This document shows positions 43,147-52,506 of a stretch of 64,000 nt of DNA, piece after piece (position 1 is the stretch's first letter; every line of letters begins with the position of its first letter). The position numbers were made by a program, and so were the translations under genes. This DNA is from an uncultured Anaeroplasmataceae bacterium (GTDB taxonomy: Bacteria; Bacillota_I; Bacilli_A; Acholeplasmatales; Anaeroplasmataceae): NCBI GenBank assembly GCA_910579215.1, contig CAJTTN010000003.1, positions 1 through 64,000 of the forward strand. Reading direction: 5' to 3'. A model generated the notes under the pieces. That model saw only the letters and a list, made by a program, of their open reading frames with translations. It was not told the DNA's origin and ran no database searches.

Positions 43147-43175
43147 ATTATACTTTAAATAAAACATTATTTCAA
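43147..43175 (-). promoter_or_regulatory. Promoter of 157-aa lipoprotein gene
   Basis: Minus strand TTGAAA (43170-43175), 17-bp spacer, TATAAT (43147-43152). The remaining very AT-rich stretch up to 43349 shows nothing else I can assign. Confidence 0.75.
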
Positions 43176-43349
43176 TATAAACAGCATATAAAAAATAAAT
43201 TTCTGTTTTCGTTTTATAATTCGAATTAAAATTTTGCATTTAACGAAAATACAATTATATTCTTCAATTATATAAATAAGTTAAAATATTTAATGTTTTA
43301 TTCTGTAAAAGAATAATTTTATATAAGTTAAACTTTTTAAAATAGAAGT

Positions 43350-43661
43350 TTATAAATACTTTTCTAGCTCTTTATACTTTTTATAGGTTTTAATAACCTG
43401 CCTAACAAAGTCTTCTTCTCTTTTTACAAACCTATAAACAATCATTCGATCTATTTCTAATTCTTCTGCAATTTGATCGTAGGTTTTATAGGTTTTCGTG
43501 TTTATCAGCTTCATCATTCTGCTATTTACATTGTAGTGATAAAACAAATCAAATTTATTGAAAAAATCTAGTATTTCATTTTCTAATTCTATTACTAGAC
43601 TCTTATCCCTGATTTCAACCTGTTCTTTAAGACATAACAATACACTTCCCCTCTTCTTCAT
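43350..43661 (-). CDS. Small HTH-containing protein behind a structured leader
   Basis: A 103-aa basic protein. Residues 59-80 (KTYDQIAEELEIDRMIVYRF) look like a sigma-70 region-4-type or MerR-like helix-turn-helix; the N-terminal half is helical and charged. No family assignment. SD GGGAGGTGA is near perfect, 5 nt before the ATG, but lies inside an 8-bp perfect hairpin, so expression is probably controlled at translation. It is a monocistronic unit with its own promoter and leader (43667-43823). Confidence 0.65.
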   Translation of the reverse strand: MKKRGSVLLCLKEQVEIRDKSLVIELENEILDFFNKFDLFYHYNVNSRMMKLINTKTYKTYDQIAEELEIDRMIVYRFVKREEDFVRQVIKTYKKYKELEKYL

Positions 43662-43666
43662 ATTTT

Positions 43667-43689
43667 CACCTCCCTTCCCCTGGGAGGTG
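43667..43689 (-). promoter_or_regulatory. SD-sequestering hairpin
   Basis: CACCTCCC (43682-43689, read on the minus strand) pairs perfectly with GGGAGGTG (43667-43674) across a 7-nt loop. The second arm is the SD of the 103-aa HTH gene, so the folded leader hides the ribosome binding site. Confidence 0.7.
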
Positions 43690-43691
43690 CG

Positions 43692-43727
43692 AAAAAAGGA
43701 CTACATTATTTTACATTCTGTAGTCCT
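43692..43727 (-). terminator. Leader terminator/attenuator hairpin
   Basis: Minus strand AGGACTACA (43719-43727) and TGTAGTCCT (43698-43706) form a 9-bp stem followed by TTTTTT, 31 bp before the HTH gene start and downstream of its promoter. Confidence 0.75.
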
Positions 43728-43765
43728 CTTTTTTGTGTATGATAAAGTCTTCTATTCTTGTCCAT
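43706..43765 (-). CDS. Possible 19-aa leader peptide
   Basis: A short ORF from ATG 43763-43765, MDKNRRLYHTQKRGLQNVK, ending in TAA at 43706-43708. GGGGG lies 10 nt upstream of the ATG. Its last codons form the left arm and loop of the attenuator hairpin, so a ribosome at the stop would open the terminator. The peptide is rich in Arg/Lys. Confidence 0.4.
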   Translation of the reverse strand: MDKNRRLYHTQKRGLQNVK

Positions 43766-43794
43766 TTTACTCACGCCCCCACTATATTTGCTTT

Positions 43795-43823
43795 ATTTTA
43801 CTTTTTTTGACATATATTTGCAA
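43795..43823 (-). promoter_or_regulatory. Promoter of the HTH gene leader
   Basis: Minus strand TTGCAA (43818-43823), 17-bp spacer, TAAAAT (43795-43800); start near 43788, giving a leader of about 127 nt. Confidence 0.55.
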
Positions 43824-43890
43824 GATAATGGAAGTTTTTTGCCATTTTTCGAATTTTATTGTTGAATTATGTAGAAATTTGGTTATAGTA

Positions 43891-43939
43891 TAATAAAAAG
43901 CACTATAGTTTTAGGTCTATTATTCCTAGCTATAGTGCT
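43891..43939 (-). terminator. Terminator after importer operon
   Basis: Minus strand AGCACTATAG...CTATAGTGCT perfect 10-bp stem followed by TTTTATT, 4 bp past the ATPase stop. Confidence 0.88.
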
Positions 43940-43942
43940 ATC

Positions 43943-44614
43943 TTATTTTTCTGTAATAAATTTGATTATCTCAGTTCTTAAATTAAGATTATCTGATATT
44001 TCTCTTGGATAGTCATCCTCAAGAGAGAATCTTTTGCTAATATTTCCTTGTCTTAATATCAAAATATCATTTGCAAGCATTAATGCTTCGTCTACATCAT
44101 GCGTAACAAAAATAACGGTTCTCTTTTTCTTTTGCCAAAGCTCAATAAAATAATGTATCAGCTTAAATTTTATGGATAAGTCTAAGGAGGAAAAGGGTTC
44201 ATCCATCAACATAATAGGTGCATCCACAAGAAAAGCTCTTGCGATGCTTACCCTTTGAGCCTCTCCACCACTTAGCGTTTTAGGATAACGATCTACCTTA
44301 TCTTTCATCTGTAAATAGTCAAGTATATCTAAAATTTCTTCATCTGAAATCAAGGGCTGTACAAATTTTAAATTTTCCTTTACTGTAAGATTGGAAAGTA
44401 ACCTAGGGTTTTGAAAAATATAAGAAATCTTTCCCTCATAGAGAATACTTCCCTCATACTCTGTGAGCCCAGCAATCATATTTAATAGCGTTGTTTTTCC
44501 AACTCCACTCTCTCCTAAAATACAGATAATTTTATTTTTGGGAATCTCCAAAGTAAAATCTTTAAATATGGACTTATTATCATATGCTTTCGTTACTTGA
44601 TTAAGTTTAATCAT
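43943..44614 (-). CDS. ABC importer ATP-binding protein (SsuB/TauB/ThiZ type)
   Basis: A 223-aa ATPase for the nitrate/sulfonate/taurine/thiamine-precursor class of importers. Walker A GESGVGKT (34-41), signature LSGGEAQR, Walker B IMLMDEPFSSLD and H-loop FVTHDVDEAL are intact. It overlaps the permease gene by 8 nt and is the last gene of the three-gene operon. Confidence 0.93.
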   Translation of the reverse strand: MIKLNQVTKAYDNKSIFKDFTLEIPKNKIICILGESGVGKTTLLNMIAGLTEYEGSILYEGKISYIFQNPRLLSNLTVKENLKFVQPLISDEEILDILDYLQMKDKVDRYPKTLSGGEAQRVSIARAFLVDAPIMLMDEPFSSLDLSIKFKLIHYFIELWQKKKRTVIFVTHDVDEALMLANDILILRQGNISKRFSLEDDYPREISDNLNLRTEIIKFITEK

Positions 44615-45356
44615 AAGGAATCAAAACCTTTCTTAAAGAGCGAAGTAGGACCTCACTAAGTAAACTTAATACCACTGCAACTATGGTTAAGGCGAAAAGT
44701 CTACCTACGTCTAAATTTACCTTGGCAAATTGCATTAGCTTACCAATGCTATTTCTTGTCTGGGCTAAAGCCTCTGCCGCAATAACCAGCTTAATATTCA
44801 AACTAAAGGTCGTCGCCGAATGATCTAAAATGATTGGCTTCATATTAGGAATATAAAACTGAAGAATTTGTCTTTTTAGAGGAACCCTATACAAATTAGC
44901 CATCTCTATTAAATCTTTATCTATTTGCTGAAACCCAGATAAGAAGGATTGATAAAGTATAGGACAAATCACAATACCAGCGACAACAATGGGAGTAAAA
45001 TTAGGGCTTATCATTATAATTAATAGGAGTAAAATAGCCATAGTTGGAACGGCTCTTACTATAGCCATTAAAGGGGTAAAAAGCCTTTCTACTGTTTTAA
45101 AACAATAGGATAAAATTGAAAAAACCAAGGATAAAACAAAGGCAAATACAAAGCCCTCTATGGATCTAAGAAGAGTCCAACCTAAGGAGATCCAAAATTC
45201 AGCCTCCGTCAAACAGCTTCCCAAGCTTATAATGGCTTGCCCTGGAGTAGGCAAAATTAAATCTACTGAAATCCATAAGCTAGCAATATACCAAATTAAC
45301 AAAATTAGCAAAACAACTGCTAGCGAATATATGAAATTGACTAGCAGTTTTTTCAT
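44607..45356 (-). CDS. ABC importer permease (SsuC/ThiX type)
   Basis: A 249-aa integral membrane protein with six predicted helices and the binding-protein-dependent transport loop FQQIDKDLIEMANLYRVPLK. ATG at 45356 has AAGGAGG 5 nt upstream; the longer start at 45386 overlaps the preceding gene without an SD. Works with the flanking ATPase and binding lipoprotein. Confidence 0.92.
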   Translation of the reverse strand: MKKLLVNFIYSLAVVLLILLIWYIASLWISVDLILPTPGQAIISLGSCLTEAEFWISLGWTLLRSIEGFVFAFVLSLVFSILSYCFKTVERLFTPLMAIVRAVPTMAILLLLIIMISPNFTPIVVAGIVICPILYQSFLSGFQQIDKDLIEMANLYRVPLKRQILQFYIPNMKPIILDHSATTFSLNIKLVIAAEALAQTRNSIGKLMQFAKVNLDVGRLFALTIVAVVLSLLSEVLLRSLRKVLIPYD

Positions 45357-45366
45357 AAAGGCCTCC

Positions 45367-46320
45367 TTAATAGAAGAATGATTCATTTACTTCTTTATTT
45401 GTTAAAGCTTTTATATAGGCTATAACTGAATTCTTTACAGCCAAAGAATATTCCAAACGAATATTACATCTTTTTATTGTATCAGCTGTAAAGCTCATAT
45501 TCGCTAAATTACTTTCATATTTTTTAAACACTTCTGGCAAGTTTGTAGTATTATTTTTTAAATAGTCTTCATTATCTTCAATCGTACTTAAAAATTTTTC
45601 AACCCAAGCCTTATTTTGCAGTAATAGATTATTTTTTACGATTAAACAAGCCTGAGGGTAGCCGTCAAAGCCAGTAATCGTTTTATATTCCTTTTGTAAA
45701 TCAACCGCAATTTTCAATTCAGATATAACACTTTGCGCTTTTGTCACCTGAGGTTCACCTAATACTCCATAAAGCTCTGTTTTTTTCATCACTGCTTGCT
45801 TAAGAAGTGGAATTATTTCAGATGCATCATTTAATACGGTTAAGGCAACCTTTCCCTCTATGGCAGCACCTGCTTCTTCATAAGGAATTTGGTTATTTTT
45901 TAAAATATACTCTACCATTTGTAGAGTAGTTGCTCCTGTAGTAAGAATTCTTTTTCCTTTCAATTCTTCTAAGGATTCTACTTCATGTGTTCCTGTAATA
46001 TATAAATTCCCAAATACATTTACGCTAGCTAGCTTGAGTTCTACACCACTAGTAAATATATTCGCTGCAGATGTAGTAGGCATAATTGCCATATCACAGC
46101 TATCTTGACTTACTCTTGCAGCAATTTCAGAAGCTTGTACTATATGAAAATTTGCATTGATTTCCTCATATTGAAAACCCTGATCCATTACATTTGCTAA
46201 TGCCAAGGCTGGAGTTCCATCTGGCATATATATATTGATTTCCTTTATTTTATCCTCTTGTTTACACGAAAATAAAACAATCCCTAAAAACAGTAGAAAT
46301 AGACTATACAGTTTTTTCAT
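45367..46320 (-). CDS. ABC importer substrate-binding lipoprotein (NMT1/SsuA-like)
   Basis: A 317-aa lipoprotein (LFSC, Cys19) with the fold of the NMT1/THI5-SsuA-like binding proteins: NIYMPDGTPALALANVM at the start of the mature part, MAIMPTTSAANIF, then LKGKRILTTGATTLQMVEYI. The ligand may be a thiamine pyrimidine precursor, sulfonate or similar small molecule. No TPP riboswitch is recognisable upstream, so the ligand stays open. First gene of the operon. Confidence 0.88.
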   Translation of the reverse strand: MKKLYSLFLLFLGIVLFSCKQEDKIKEINIYMPDGTPALALANVMDQGFQYEEINANFHIVQASEIAARVSQDSCDMAIMPTTSAANIFTSGVELKLASVNVFGNLYITGTHEVESLEELKGKRILTTGATTLQMVEYILKNNQIPYEEAGAAIEGKVALTVLNDASEIIPLLKQAVMKKTELYGVLGEPQVTKAQSVISELKIAVDLQKEYKTITGFDGYPQACLIVKNNLLLQNKAWVEKFLSTIEDNEDYLKNNTTNLPEVFKKYESNLANMSFTADTIKRCNIRLEYSLAVKNSVIAYIKALTNKEVNESFFY

Positions 46321-46432
46321 GCTTTCTTCACCTCATATCATTAGATATAATACACCTAAAACCTATAAATTAAAAGTAAAATTGAAAGAAACTTGCACGA
46401 AAATCCTTTCATACAAGCTCTTTCCTTTTTAA

Positions 46433-46786
46433 TTAGCTTAAATAGCTTCTTAAAATTTCAACTGTTTTTAAATACTTATCCTTTAATTTTAAAAATAAAT
46501 CTGGTATCGGTTTGAAATTATTTGCGCGATATTCTTCAACTATATTAGAAGATAAACTATATAAATCCTTGAAATCAAAATTGCCACAAATTCCCTTTAA
46601 GGTGTGAGCACTACGAAATACCTCTTCCCAATTTTCTTCTTGTATTGCAGACTCCAAGGATAAGAATGTTTGATCATTCAAAAACTTTCCTAAAAACTTT
46701 TCTAGCATCATTTCGTTATCTCCAAATCTATGTAAAACATCTGTTGGATCAAGCTCTAAAGATTCATAAATCTGTTTTATATACAT
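46433..46786 (-). CDS. Histidine phosphotransfer (HPt) protein
   Basis: A 117-aa four-helix-bundle HPt. Phospho-accepting His61 sits in the motif RSAHTLKGICGNFDF. It should relay phosphate between the hybrid kinase's receiver domains and the REC domain of its neighbour. It is the last gene of the three-gene signalling operon, 9 bp after the REC/HD-GYP/GGDEF gene. Confidence 0.93.
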   Translation of the reverse strand: MYIKQIYESLELDPTDVLHRFGDNEMMLEKFLGKFLNDQTFLSLESAIQEENWEEVFRSAHTLKGICGNFDFKDLYSLSSNIVEEYRANNFKPIPDLFLKLKDKYLKTVEILRSYLS

Positions 46787-46795
46787 AATACACCT

Positions 46796-49666
46796 CTAAT
46801 TTTTTAATTTTTTTATAACATAATTGCAATTTGTATTATATGCCTCTATTAGACCGTCCTCAGCAATCCGCACCAAATCCTCTATTTTTCCTAAAGCACG
46901 ATAGCCACCAACATAGGCATTATAATTTTCGGTATGCAAGGAGGATATCATATTTTTTACTATAAATTCTAAATGCTTCTCTTTCATATTTTTTAGAAGA
47001 ACTAGGAATACCTTATCCTTTAATCTCAGAACCATATCCGTTGAACGTATACTTTCAAATATAATTCCTGAAGCCTTTTGCATATCCTCATCACTAGCAT
47101 CTTTAACTTCAATCAATAATACAGAACTCAAACTTGTAGTATTACATAATTGCTCATCATAAAATAGACGATTAAAGCAATTCATATTAGGCTCTCTATA
47201 TTTTTTCATTCCAGAAGAATCTATTTTTCCAATGATTTCCGTCTTATCTGCTATAGTTTTAATCATAGCCTCCTCAATAGGAATGATAATTTCTAGTATA
47301 TAAGCTATAGAAGCACATTCTACATAGATAGCTGTAAGATAATACAAATCCTTTCCCTTATAAACTATTTCACTAGATTTTCCTCTTGTCATTAAAGCAC
47401 GCTCATAAGCTCCCGTTCTTCCCGGACTATAGTATTTTTCTTCCTTAACCACATCCAAGAGTTCACCCTGCTCAGAAATATGATATTTTTTAGCAGTAGA
47501 AACCTCAACCAATAAGATTCGCTCATAGACCTCACGTAAATTTTTTAATAAACTTGTTAGTTGTGTTTTCTCAGCTAATATTACATTAGATACGGTTGTA
47601 CCCTCGCCAACATCAATGCTTGTAACATTTGTTTGATTCTTTAAGGATGAATCATAGTATCGAACACAATGTCTTCCTGCATTTTTTGCATCATATAAAG
47701 CTTTATCTGCACAATTAAAAAGATGATCATATTCTTTTCCACAAGTTTTAGTGTAGGCAACACCCACACTAACGGATAATTGCAAATTATTAAATGGTTC
47801 TGTTAAAGCATCAAAAATACGTTTAATGGTTATATCCTGAGACTTATGCTCCTCAAAAAATACAAGGAATTCATCTCCACCAATTCTTGCAATAATATCA
47901 TTCTTTCTTAAGATACTTCTCAGCTTTAGGGATATATGCTGAATCACTTGATTTCCAAAGTCATGTCCATAGGTATCATTAATAATTTTTAAATAATCTA
48001 AATCTAGCATGAGCATAACATAATCTTTTTCTGTTGAAGCTAAGCTTTCCTTTATTCTTTTTTTCGCTGCTCCTGCATTATAAAGTAAAGTTAAAGAATC
48101 ATGTGTCGCCTGATGTTCTAACTCCTTTAATACTCTACGCTCATTATTTATATCAATTAGCTTACCAATAAAGCCTGTTCGCTCTAAAGGCTCTCCAGCA
48201 AATAATGCACGTCCTGTAAAGCGTACCCAACGCTCTTCTCCTCCTAAAGGAATGACTAGCTCTTTACTAAATACAAAATCTGAAGGTGTTGTTTTTTTAA
48301 TCAACTCAGAAATTTGATTTAGCTGCTCCTGACCAAATATTTTAAGTAAGCTTTTATCCTCCATAGGATTCATAATTAACTCCTCAATGCCTAGCTTTCT
48401 TTCACCAAAATCATAGGTCATAAGCATGGAAGGGTTCATAGTATATTCAAATTGGATTTCATGCGATAGCTCTGCAAAAAATCTTGTTTTAATTCTTTCA
48501 CTTTCCAAAAGGGTTAATGTTCTAGCCGAAGTTGATAATTCCTCATCCTTCAAAATTTCATTTGTTACATGATTCATTGCCTTAGTAGTATTCCGAGACA
48601 AAGAATTAATTTTTAATTCTAAGGCTATCTTATCCTTCATTTCATAAAGGCATTCTATTAATAAAGGATTGAACTGCCCACATTCACCATTTGCAATCAT
48701 CTGTAAGGCAACCTCATGAGAAAAGGCCTTTTTATAAACGCGCTCACTTGTAAGAGCATCAAATACATCTGCAATGGATACAACTTGAGCAGCAATTGGA
48801 ATCTCTTCTCCTTTTAGACCATCTGGATATCCTTTGCCATCATATCTTTCATGATGCCATCTACAAATTTGTCTAGCATAAACAATTAAATGCTCATCCT
48901 GAGGAATATCTAAATCATCTAGCATAAGTGCACCCAATTCAGAATGTGTTTTTATAATTTCATATTCCTCTGGTGTTAGTTTACCTGGCTTATTCAAAAT
49001 TGGATCTGGTATTGCAATCTTGCCAATATCATGTAAAGCCGATGCTGTACTAATTAAAGATATATCCACAGGACTTAAATTATATTTATCTGTTTTAATG
49101 ACTAAATTTTGTAAGAGCAATTCCGTGATTGTTTTAATATGAAGAACATGTAATCCACTTTCTCCATTTCGAAATTCAACAATATGGCTTAGAACAGTAA
49201 TCATCAAATTGTTCATCTTTTCTCTTTTGAATATTTGGTCTGTAACCATATGGACTAGTTTTTTTTGCTTACTTACAAGCATAAGGGTATTCATTACTCT
49301 TCTTCTAACAATCCAAACATCAAAGGGTCTATTAATGAAATCTGTAACTCCTAGCTCGTAAGCACGCTTAATACATGAGGGTGCCGTTTCCGAAGAAATC
49401 ATAATAACTGGTGTATCCTTTATCCAATCATTACGATTCATAACAGCTAAAACCTCAAAGCCATCCATTTTAGGCATAACTATATCTAAGAGAACAAGGT
49501 CTATTCTTGAACCCTCATTTTGCATATAGGCTACAGCTTGAACTCCATTTTCTGCTTCTAATATCTCAAACTCATTTCCAAGCATATCTGCAAGCAACGA
49601 ACGGTTCATTTCAGAGTCATCGGCAATTAATATAGTTTGTTTAAGCTTAAACATTTTTTCTTTCAT
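46796..49666 (-). CDS. REC-HD-GYP-GGDEF response regulator
   Basis: A 956-aa cytoplasmic signalling protein with both c-di-GMP domains. REC at about 10-125 (phospho-acceptor Asp61 in LLDIVMPKMDG), HD-GYP phosphodiesterase at about 145-345 (HDIGK 212-216; DGKGYPDGLKG 276-286), a PAS-like region at about 395-515 and a GGDEF cyclase (GGDEF 596-600 in IIARIGGDEFLVFFEE). The last 250 residues are unassigned, possibly a degenerate second GGDEF-like or GAF region. Both catalytic motifs are intact. Between the hybrid kinase and the HPt gene, it is the likely output of their phosphorelay. Confidence 0.9.
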   Translation of the reverse strand: MKEKMFKLKQTILIADDSEMNRSLLADMLGNEFEILEAENGVQAVAYMQNEGSRIDLVLLDIVMPKMDGFEVLAVMNRNDWIKDTPVIMISSETAPSCIKRAYELGVTDFINRPFDVWIVRRRVMNTLMLVSKQKKLVHMVTDQIFKREKMNNLMITVLSHIVEFRNGESGLHVLHIKTITELLLQNLVIKTDKYNLSPVDISLISTASALHDIGKIAIPDPILNKPGKLTPEEYEIIKTHSELGALMLDDLDIPQDEHLIVYARQICRWHHERYDGKGYPDGLKGEEIPIAAQVVSIADVFDALTSERVYKKAFSHEVALQMIANGECGQFNPLLIECLYEMKDKIALELKINSLSRNTTKAMNHVTNEILKDEELSTSARTLTLLESERIKTRFFAELSHEIQFEYTMNPSMLMTYDFGERKLGIEELIMNPMEDKSLLKIFGQEQLNQISELIKKTTPSDFVFSKELVIPLGGEERWVRFTGRALFAGEPLERTGFIGKLIDINNERRVLKELEHQATHDSLTLLYNAGAAKKRIKESLASTEKDYVMLMLDLDYLKIINDTYGHDFGNQVIQHISLKLRSILRKNDIIARIGGDEFLVFFEEHKSQDITIKRIFDALTEPFNNLQLSVSVGVAYTKTCGKEYDHLFNCADKALYDAKNAGRHCVRYYDSSLKNQTNVTSIDVGEGTTVSNVILAEKTQLTSLLKNLREVYERILLVEVSTAKKYHISEQGELLDVVKEEKYYSPGRTGAYERALMTRGKSSEIVYKGKDLYYLTAIYVECASIAYILEIIIPIEEAMIKTIADKTEIIGKIDSSGMKKYREPNMNCFNRLFYDEQLCNTTSLSSVLLIEVKDASDEDMQKASGIIFESIRSTDMVLRLKDKVFLVLLKNMKEKHLEFIVKNMISSLHTENYNAYVGGYRALGKIEDLVRIAEDGLIEAYNTNCNYVIKKLKN

Positions 49667-49673
49667 ACTTTAT

Positions 49674-52313
49674 CTAACTCTTTCTATTTTTATTACAAAA
49701 CTTTAATATTGCATTTTTCACAACATCAATTTCAATTGGTTTAGCAATATGGGCATTCATACCACAATCCAAGCATTTCTTCATATCATCAGAGAAAGCA
49801 TCTGCTGTCATAGCAATAATTGGAATATCCTTATCAGGATGCTCAGATTTACGTATTTCTACAGTAGCTTCTAAACCTGTCATAACTGGCATACGAATAT
49901 CCATTAAAATCACATCATAGCTTCCTGGCTTTGATTCGGTTAGCATTTCTACACAGATTTTTCCATTTTCAGCTCTGTCAATTGTTGCACCTATACTACT
50001 TAATAAAACCTCTGCTATTTCCCAGTTCAAATCATTATCCTCTGCAAGTAAAATATGATAGCCCTCTAAATTACTTTGTGGAATATCCTCTACAGGCTTT
50101 TTATCATCCTTTATTTCATTTTTAACAAATTTTTTCAAACCATAATATAACGTCGACTTAAATAAAGGTTTAGATATGAAGCCACTGATTCCTGCCTTAC
50201 GTGCTTCCTGTTCCATATCTCCCCAATCATAAGCAGAAACTAACAAAATAGGAATTTCATCTCCAAGCTCCTCCCGTATTCTTTTTGCAGCCTCTATTCC
50301 ATCCATATCGGGTAGCTTCCAGTCCATAAGAATGACATCATAGCAGTTATTCTTTTTATGAGCATGAATTGCCATATCTACCGCACCCTGTCCTGACAAG
50401 GTCCATTCACTATCAATACCAATAGACTTCAAGGAGGATACCGTTGTTTCACATAGTAATTCGTCGTCATCAACTACAAGCATTTTCCAATTTGGAAGTA
50501 TCATTTCTTCTTCAATTTCTAACGCCTTTTCTAAATCTAAGGTTATAGTAAAGGTGGTTCCTTTGCCCTTTTCACTTTCTACCTCAATTGATCCATTCAT
50601 AGCATCAACAATATATTTTGTTATGGCCATACCCAAGCCTGTTCCTTCTGTTTTATGAACACGAGCATTATCCTCACGAATGAATGAATCAAAGATGGTA
50701 GGTAAAAATTCTTTAGACATACCAATACCATTATCCTTAACCTGTATTATATTTCTTACAAAGTTTTCTCCCTTTGGAGACTCTACCTGAGATAATGCTA
50801 TTTCAATCATACCCTCTTCAGAAGTAAATTTAATAGCATTTGATAATAGATTTAATAAAACCTGATTTAACCGAACACTATCACAATATACACTCTCTGT
50901 GATTATATCATGAATATAAATATCAAATTTTTGTTTTTTTGTTTTCATTTGTGGTTGAACAATTGTTGCAATTCCATTTAATATTTCACGTAAAGAAATT
51001 TGCTCAATATTCAGAGTCATCTTTCCACTTTCTATTTTAGACATATCTAAAATATCATTGATTAATCCTAAAAGATGTTTACTAGAAATAGCAATTTTCT
51101 TTAAACAATTTTGAACATGCTCTTGATCATCAATATTACTTCTAGCAATAGCCGTCATACCTACTATAGCATTCATTGGTGTACGAATATCATGACTCAT
51201 ATTTGATAAGAATTCACTTTTAGCTTGATTGGCCTTAACAGCTGATTCCTTAGCAAACTCTAGCTGCTTAGTATTTTGTCTATTAAATTTAATATAAACC
51301 AAGAATATTCCCATTAAAACTGCAGCGATAACAATGCATGTAATCGTTGCCATAATTCCCCATTGAAAATTTAAATGATTAATTAAAACATCTAAGACAT
51401 CATAATCCATTATTGTTACTAAATACCATTCAGAATAAGCAAGCTTTTCACAATAAAGATGTATTCTACCATCGATAGTATTCATGGCACTTGAATATAT
51501 TTCATCCTTTTCCATTTTTTGAGTCAGCTCATCAATATGACGTTCAGCTTCCTCACTTGCACTATCCACCATACTATGAATTTGATCAAAGTAATTGCTA
51601 TAGCCATCTACTTCGCTAGCGCTTCGAATAACGAAAGATCCATTTCTTCTAATAATATGAGAATATACAGTAGCTGCATCATCTCTATCCATAGATAGCA
51701 TATTTACAATGTCCTCATTGGAAACTCCTGCAACTAAGGATAGACATTCTGTTGTCCCATCGTGCATAAAATATCCTTTGATAGGTACTGAGATAAAAAT
51801 TAATCCATTATCTGTTGCCCCATTTTCATCTACACCTTTACCAACAGCCACCTTTTTGCTTCCCTTACGAATGGAATCTCTAAATGGCTCAGGATCTGTT
51901 ATATTGGCTTCCTTTCCTAATATCATATCCATATGCCCCTCAGCATCGTAATACGCTAAATATTCAAAGCCACGAGCCTTAGCATTGACTCTCAAACTTT
52001 CATTTAATGCCTCCAATTCTTCTGGTGTTGGCTTTGTATTATTATCTAATATATTGGTTTTTGCTAGTGCGTCTACCATATCCATTTTTAAAGTTATGGC
52101 AGTCTCATACCGCTTGGCAACCTGACTCCCCATACCCTGCATATAAATTTCACTCGCACTATTGATAGTACTACTGCTATTTTTCGTCATAAATATACTC
52201 AATATGATAAACATAACAATAGATAATAAAACACCTACAATTATGCTACTAAGCATAGTTATGAATTGTTTATTTGTGTTGTTACGCTTCATATTCGCAT
52301 TTGCTTTTATCAT
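49674..52313 (-). CDS. Hybrid sensor histidine kinase with two receiver domains
   Basis: Membrane-bound hybrid kinase (879 aa from ATG 52313, GGAGG 7 nt upstream). Two membrane helices (about 15-40 and 322-344) flank an extracytoplasmic Cache-like sensor. Then HisKA with His in SHDIRTPMNAIVGMT (near 378), HATPase_c (NLLSNAIKFT, DNGIGM, TEGTGLGMAI), and two C-terminal REC domains (Asp in VILMDWKLPDMDG and VILMDIRMPVMTG). It is a BarA-like layout with HPt supplied in trans by the operon's third gene. Confidence 0.92.
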   Translation of the reverse strand: MIKANANMKRNNTNKQFITMLSSIIVGVLLSIVMFIILSIFMTKNSSSTINSASEIYMQGMGSQVAKRYETAITLKMDMVDALAKTNILDNNTKPTPEELEALNESLRVNAKARGFEYLAYYDAEGHMDMILGKEANITDPEPFRDSIRKGSKKVAVGKGVDENGATDNGLIFISVPIKGYFMHDGTTECLSLVAGVSNEDIVNMLSMDRDDAATVYSHIIRRNGSFVIRSASEVDGYSNYFDQIHSMVDSASEEAERHIDELTQKMEKDEIYSSAMNTIDGRIHLYCEKLAYSEWYLVTIMDYDVLDVLINHLNFQWGIMATITCIVIAAVLMGIFLVYIKFNRQNTKQLEFAKESAVKANQAKSEFLSNMSHDIRTPMNAIVGMTAIARSNIDDQEHVQNCLKKIAISSKHLLGLINDILDMSKIESGKMTLNIEQISLREILNGIATIVQPQMKTKKQKFDIYIHDIITESVYCDSVRLNQVLLNLLSNAIKFTSEEGMIEIALSQVESPKGENFVRNIIQVKDNGIGMSKEFLPTIFDSFIREDNARVHKTEGTGLGMAITKYIVDAMNGSIEVESEKGKGTTFTITLDLEKALEIEEEMILPNWKMLVVDDDELLCETTVSSLKSIGIDSEWTLSGQGAVDMAIHAHKKNNCYDVILMDWKLPDMDGIEAAKRIREELGDEIPILLVSAYDWGDMEQEARKAGISGFISKPLFKSTLYYGLKKFVKNEIKDDKKPVEDIPQSNLEGYHILLAEDNDLNWEIAEVLLSSIGATIDRAENGKICVEMLTESKPGSYDVILMDIRMPVMTGLEATVEIRKSEHPDKDIPIIAMTADAFSDDMKKCLDCGMNAHIAKPIEIDVVKNAILKFCNKNRKS

Positions 52314-52461
52314 AAATATACCTCCAGACAAAATTTTATCATTATAGATATTTTACCATTTAATTTGACAATAAGCAAATAGATTTCATTACAGTAGCTT
52401 AGGTGTTTAAAAATAGAGTAGGAAAAACCCTATGACTTTCTACTTATTATAAAATTACTAG

Positions 52462-52501
52462 CAAAAAAACTCTACTAGTTTTTAAAATCCTAGTAGAGTT
52501 T
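52462..52501 (-). terminator. Terminator after histidine kinase of ABC cassette
   Basis: Minus strand AAACTCTACTAG...CTAGTAGAGTTT perfect 12-bp stem followed by TTTTG. Confidence 0.92.
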
Positions 52502-52506
52502 CTTTG

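Noticed and set aside
43080..43349. Coding or RNA gene in a 270-bp gap
   Set aside because: Apart from the lipoprotein promoter at 43147-43175 it is very AT-rich with no SD-linked ORF or stable hairpin.
46321..46432. TPP or other riboswitch before the NMT1-like importer operon
   Set aside because: The 110-bp gap lacks the conserved CTGAGA and similar core blocks; only weak promoter-like boxes are visible.
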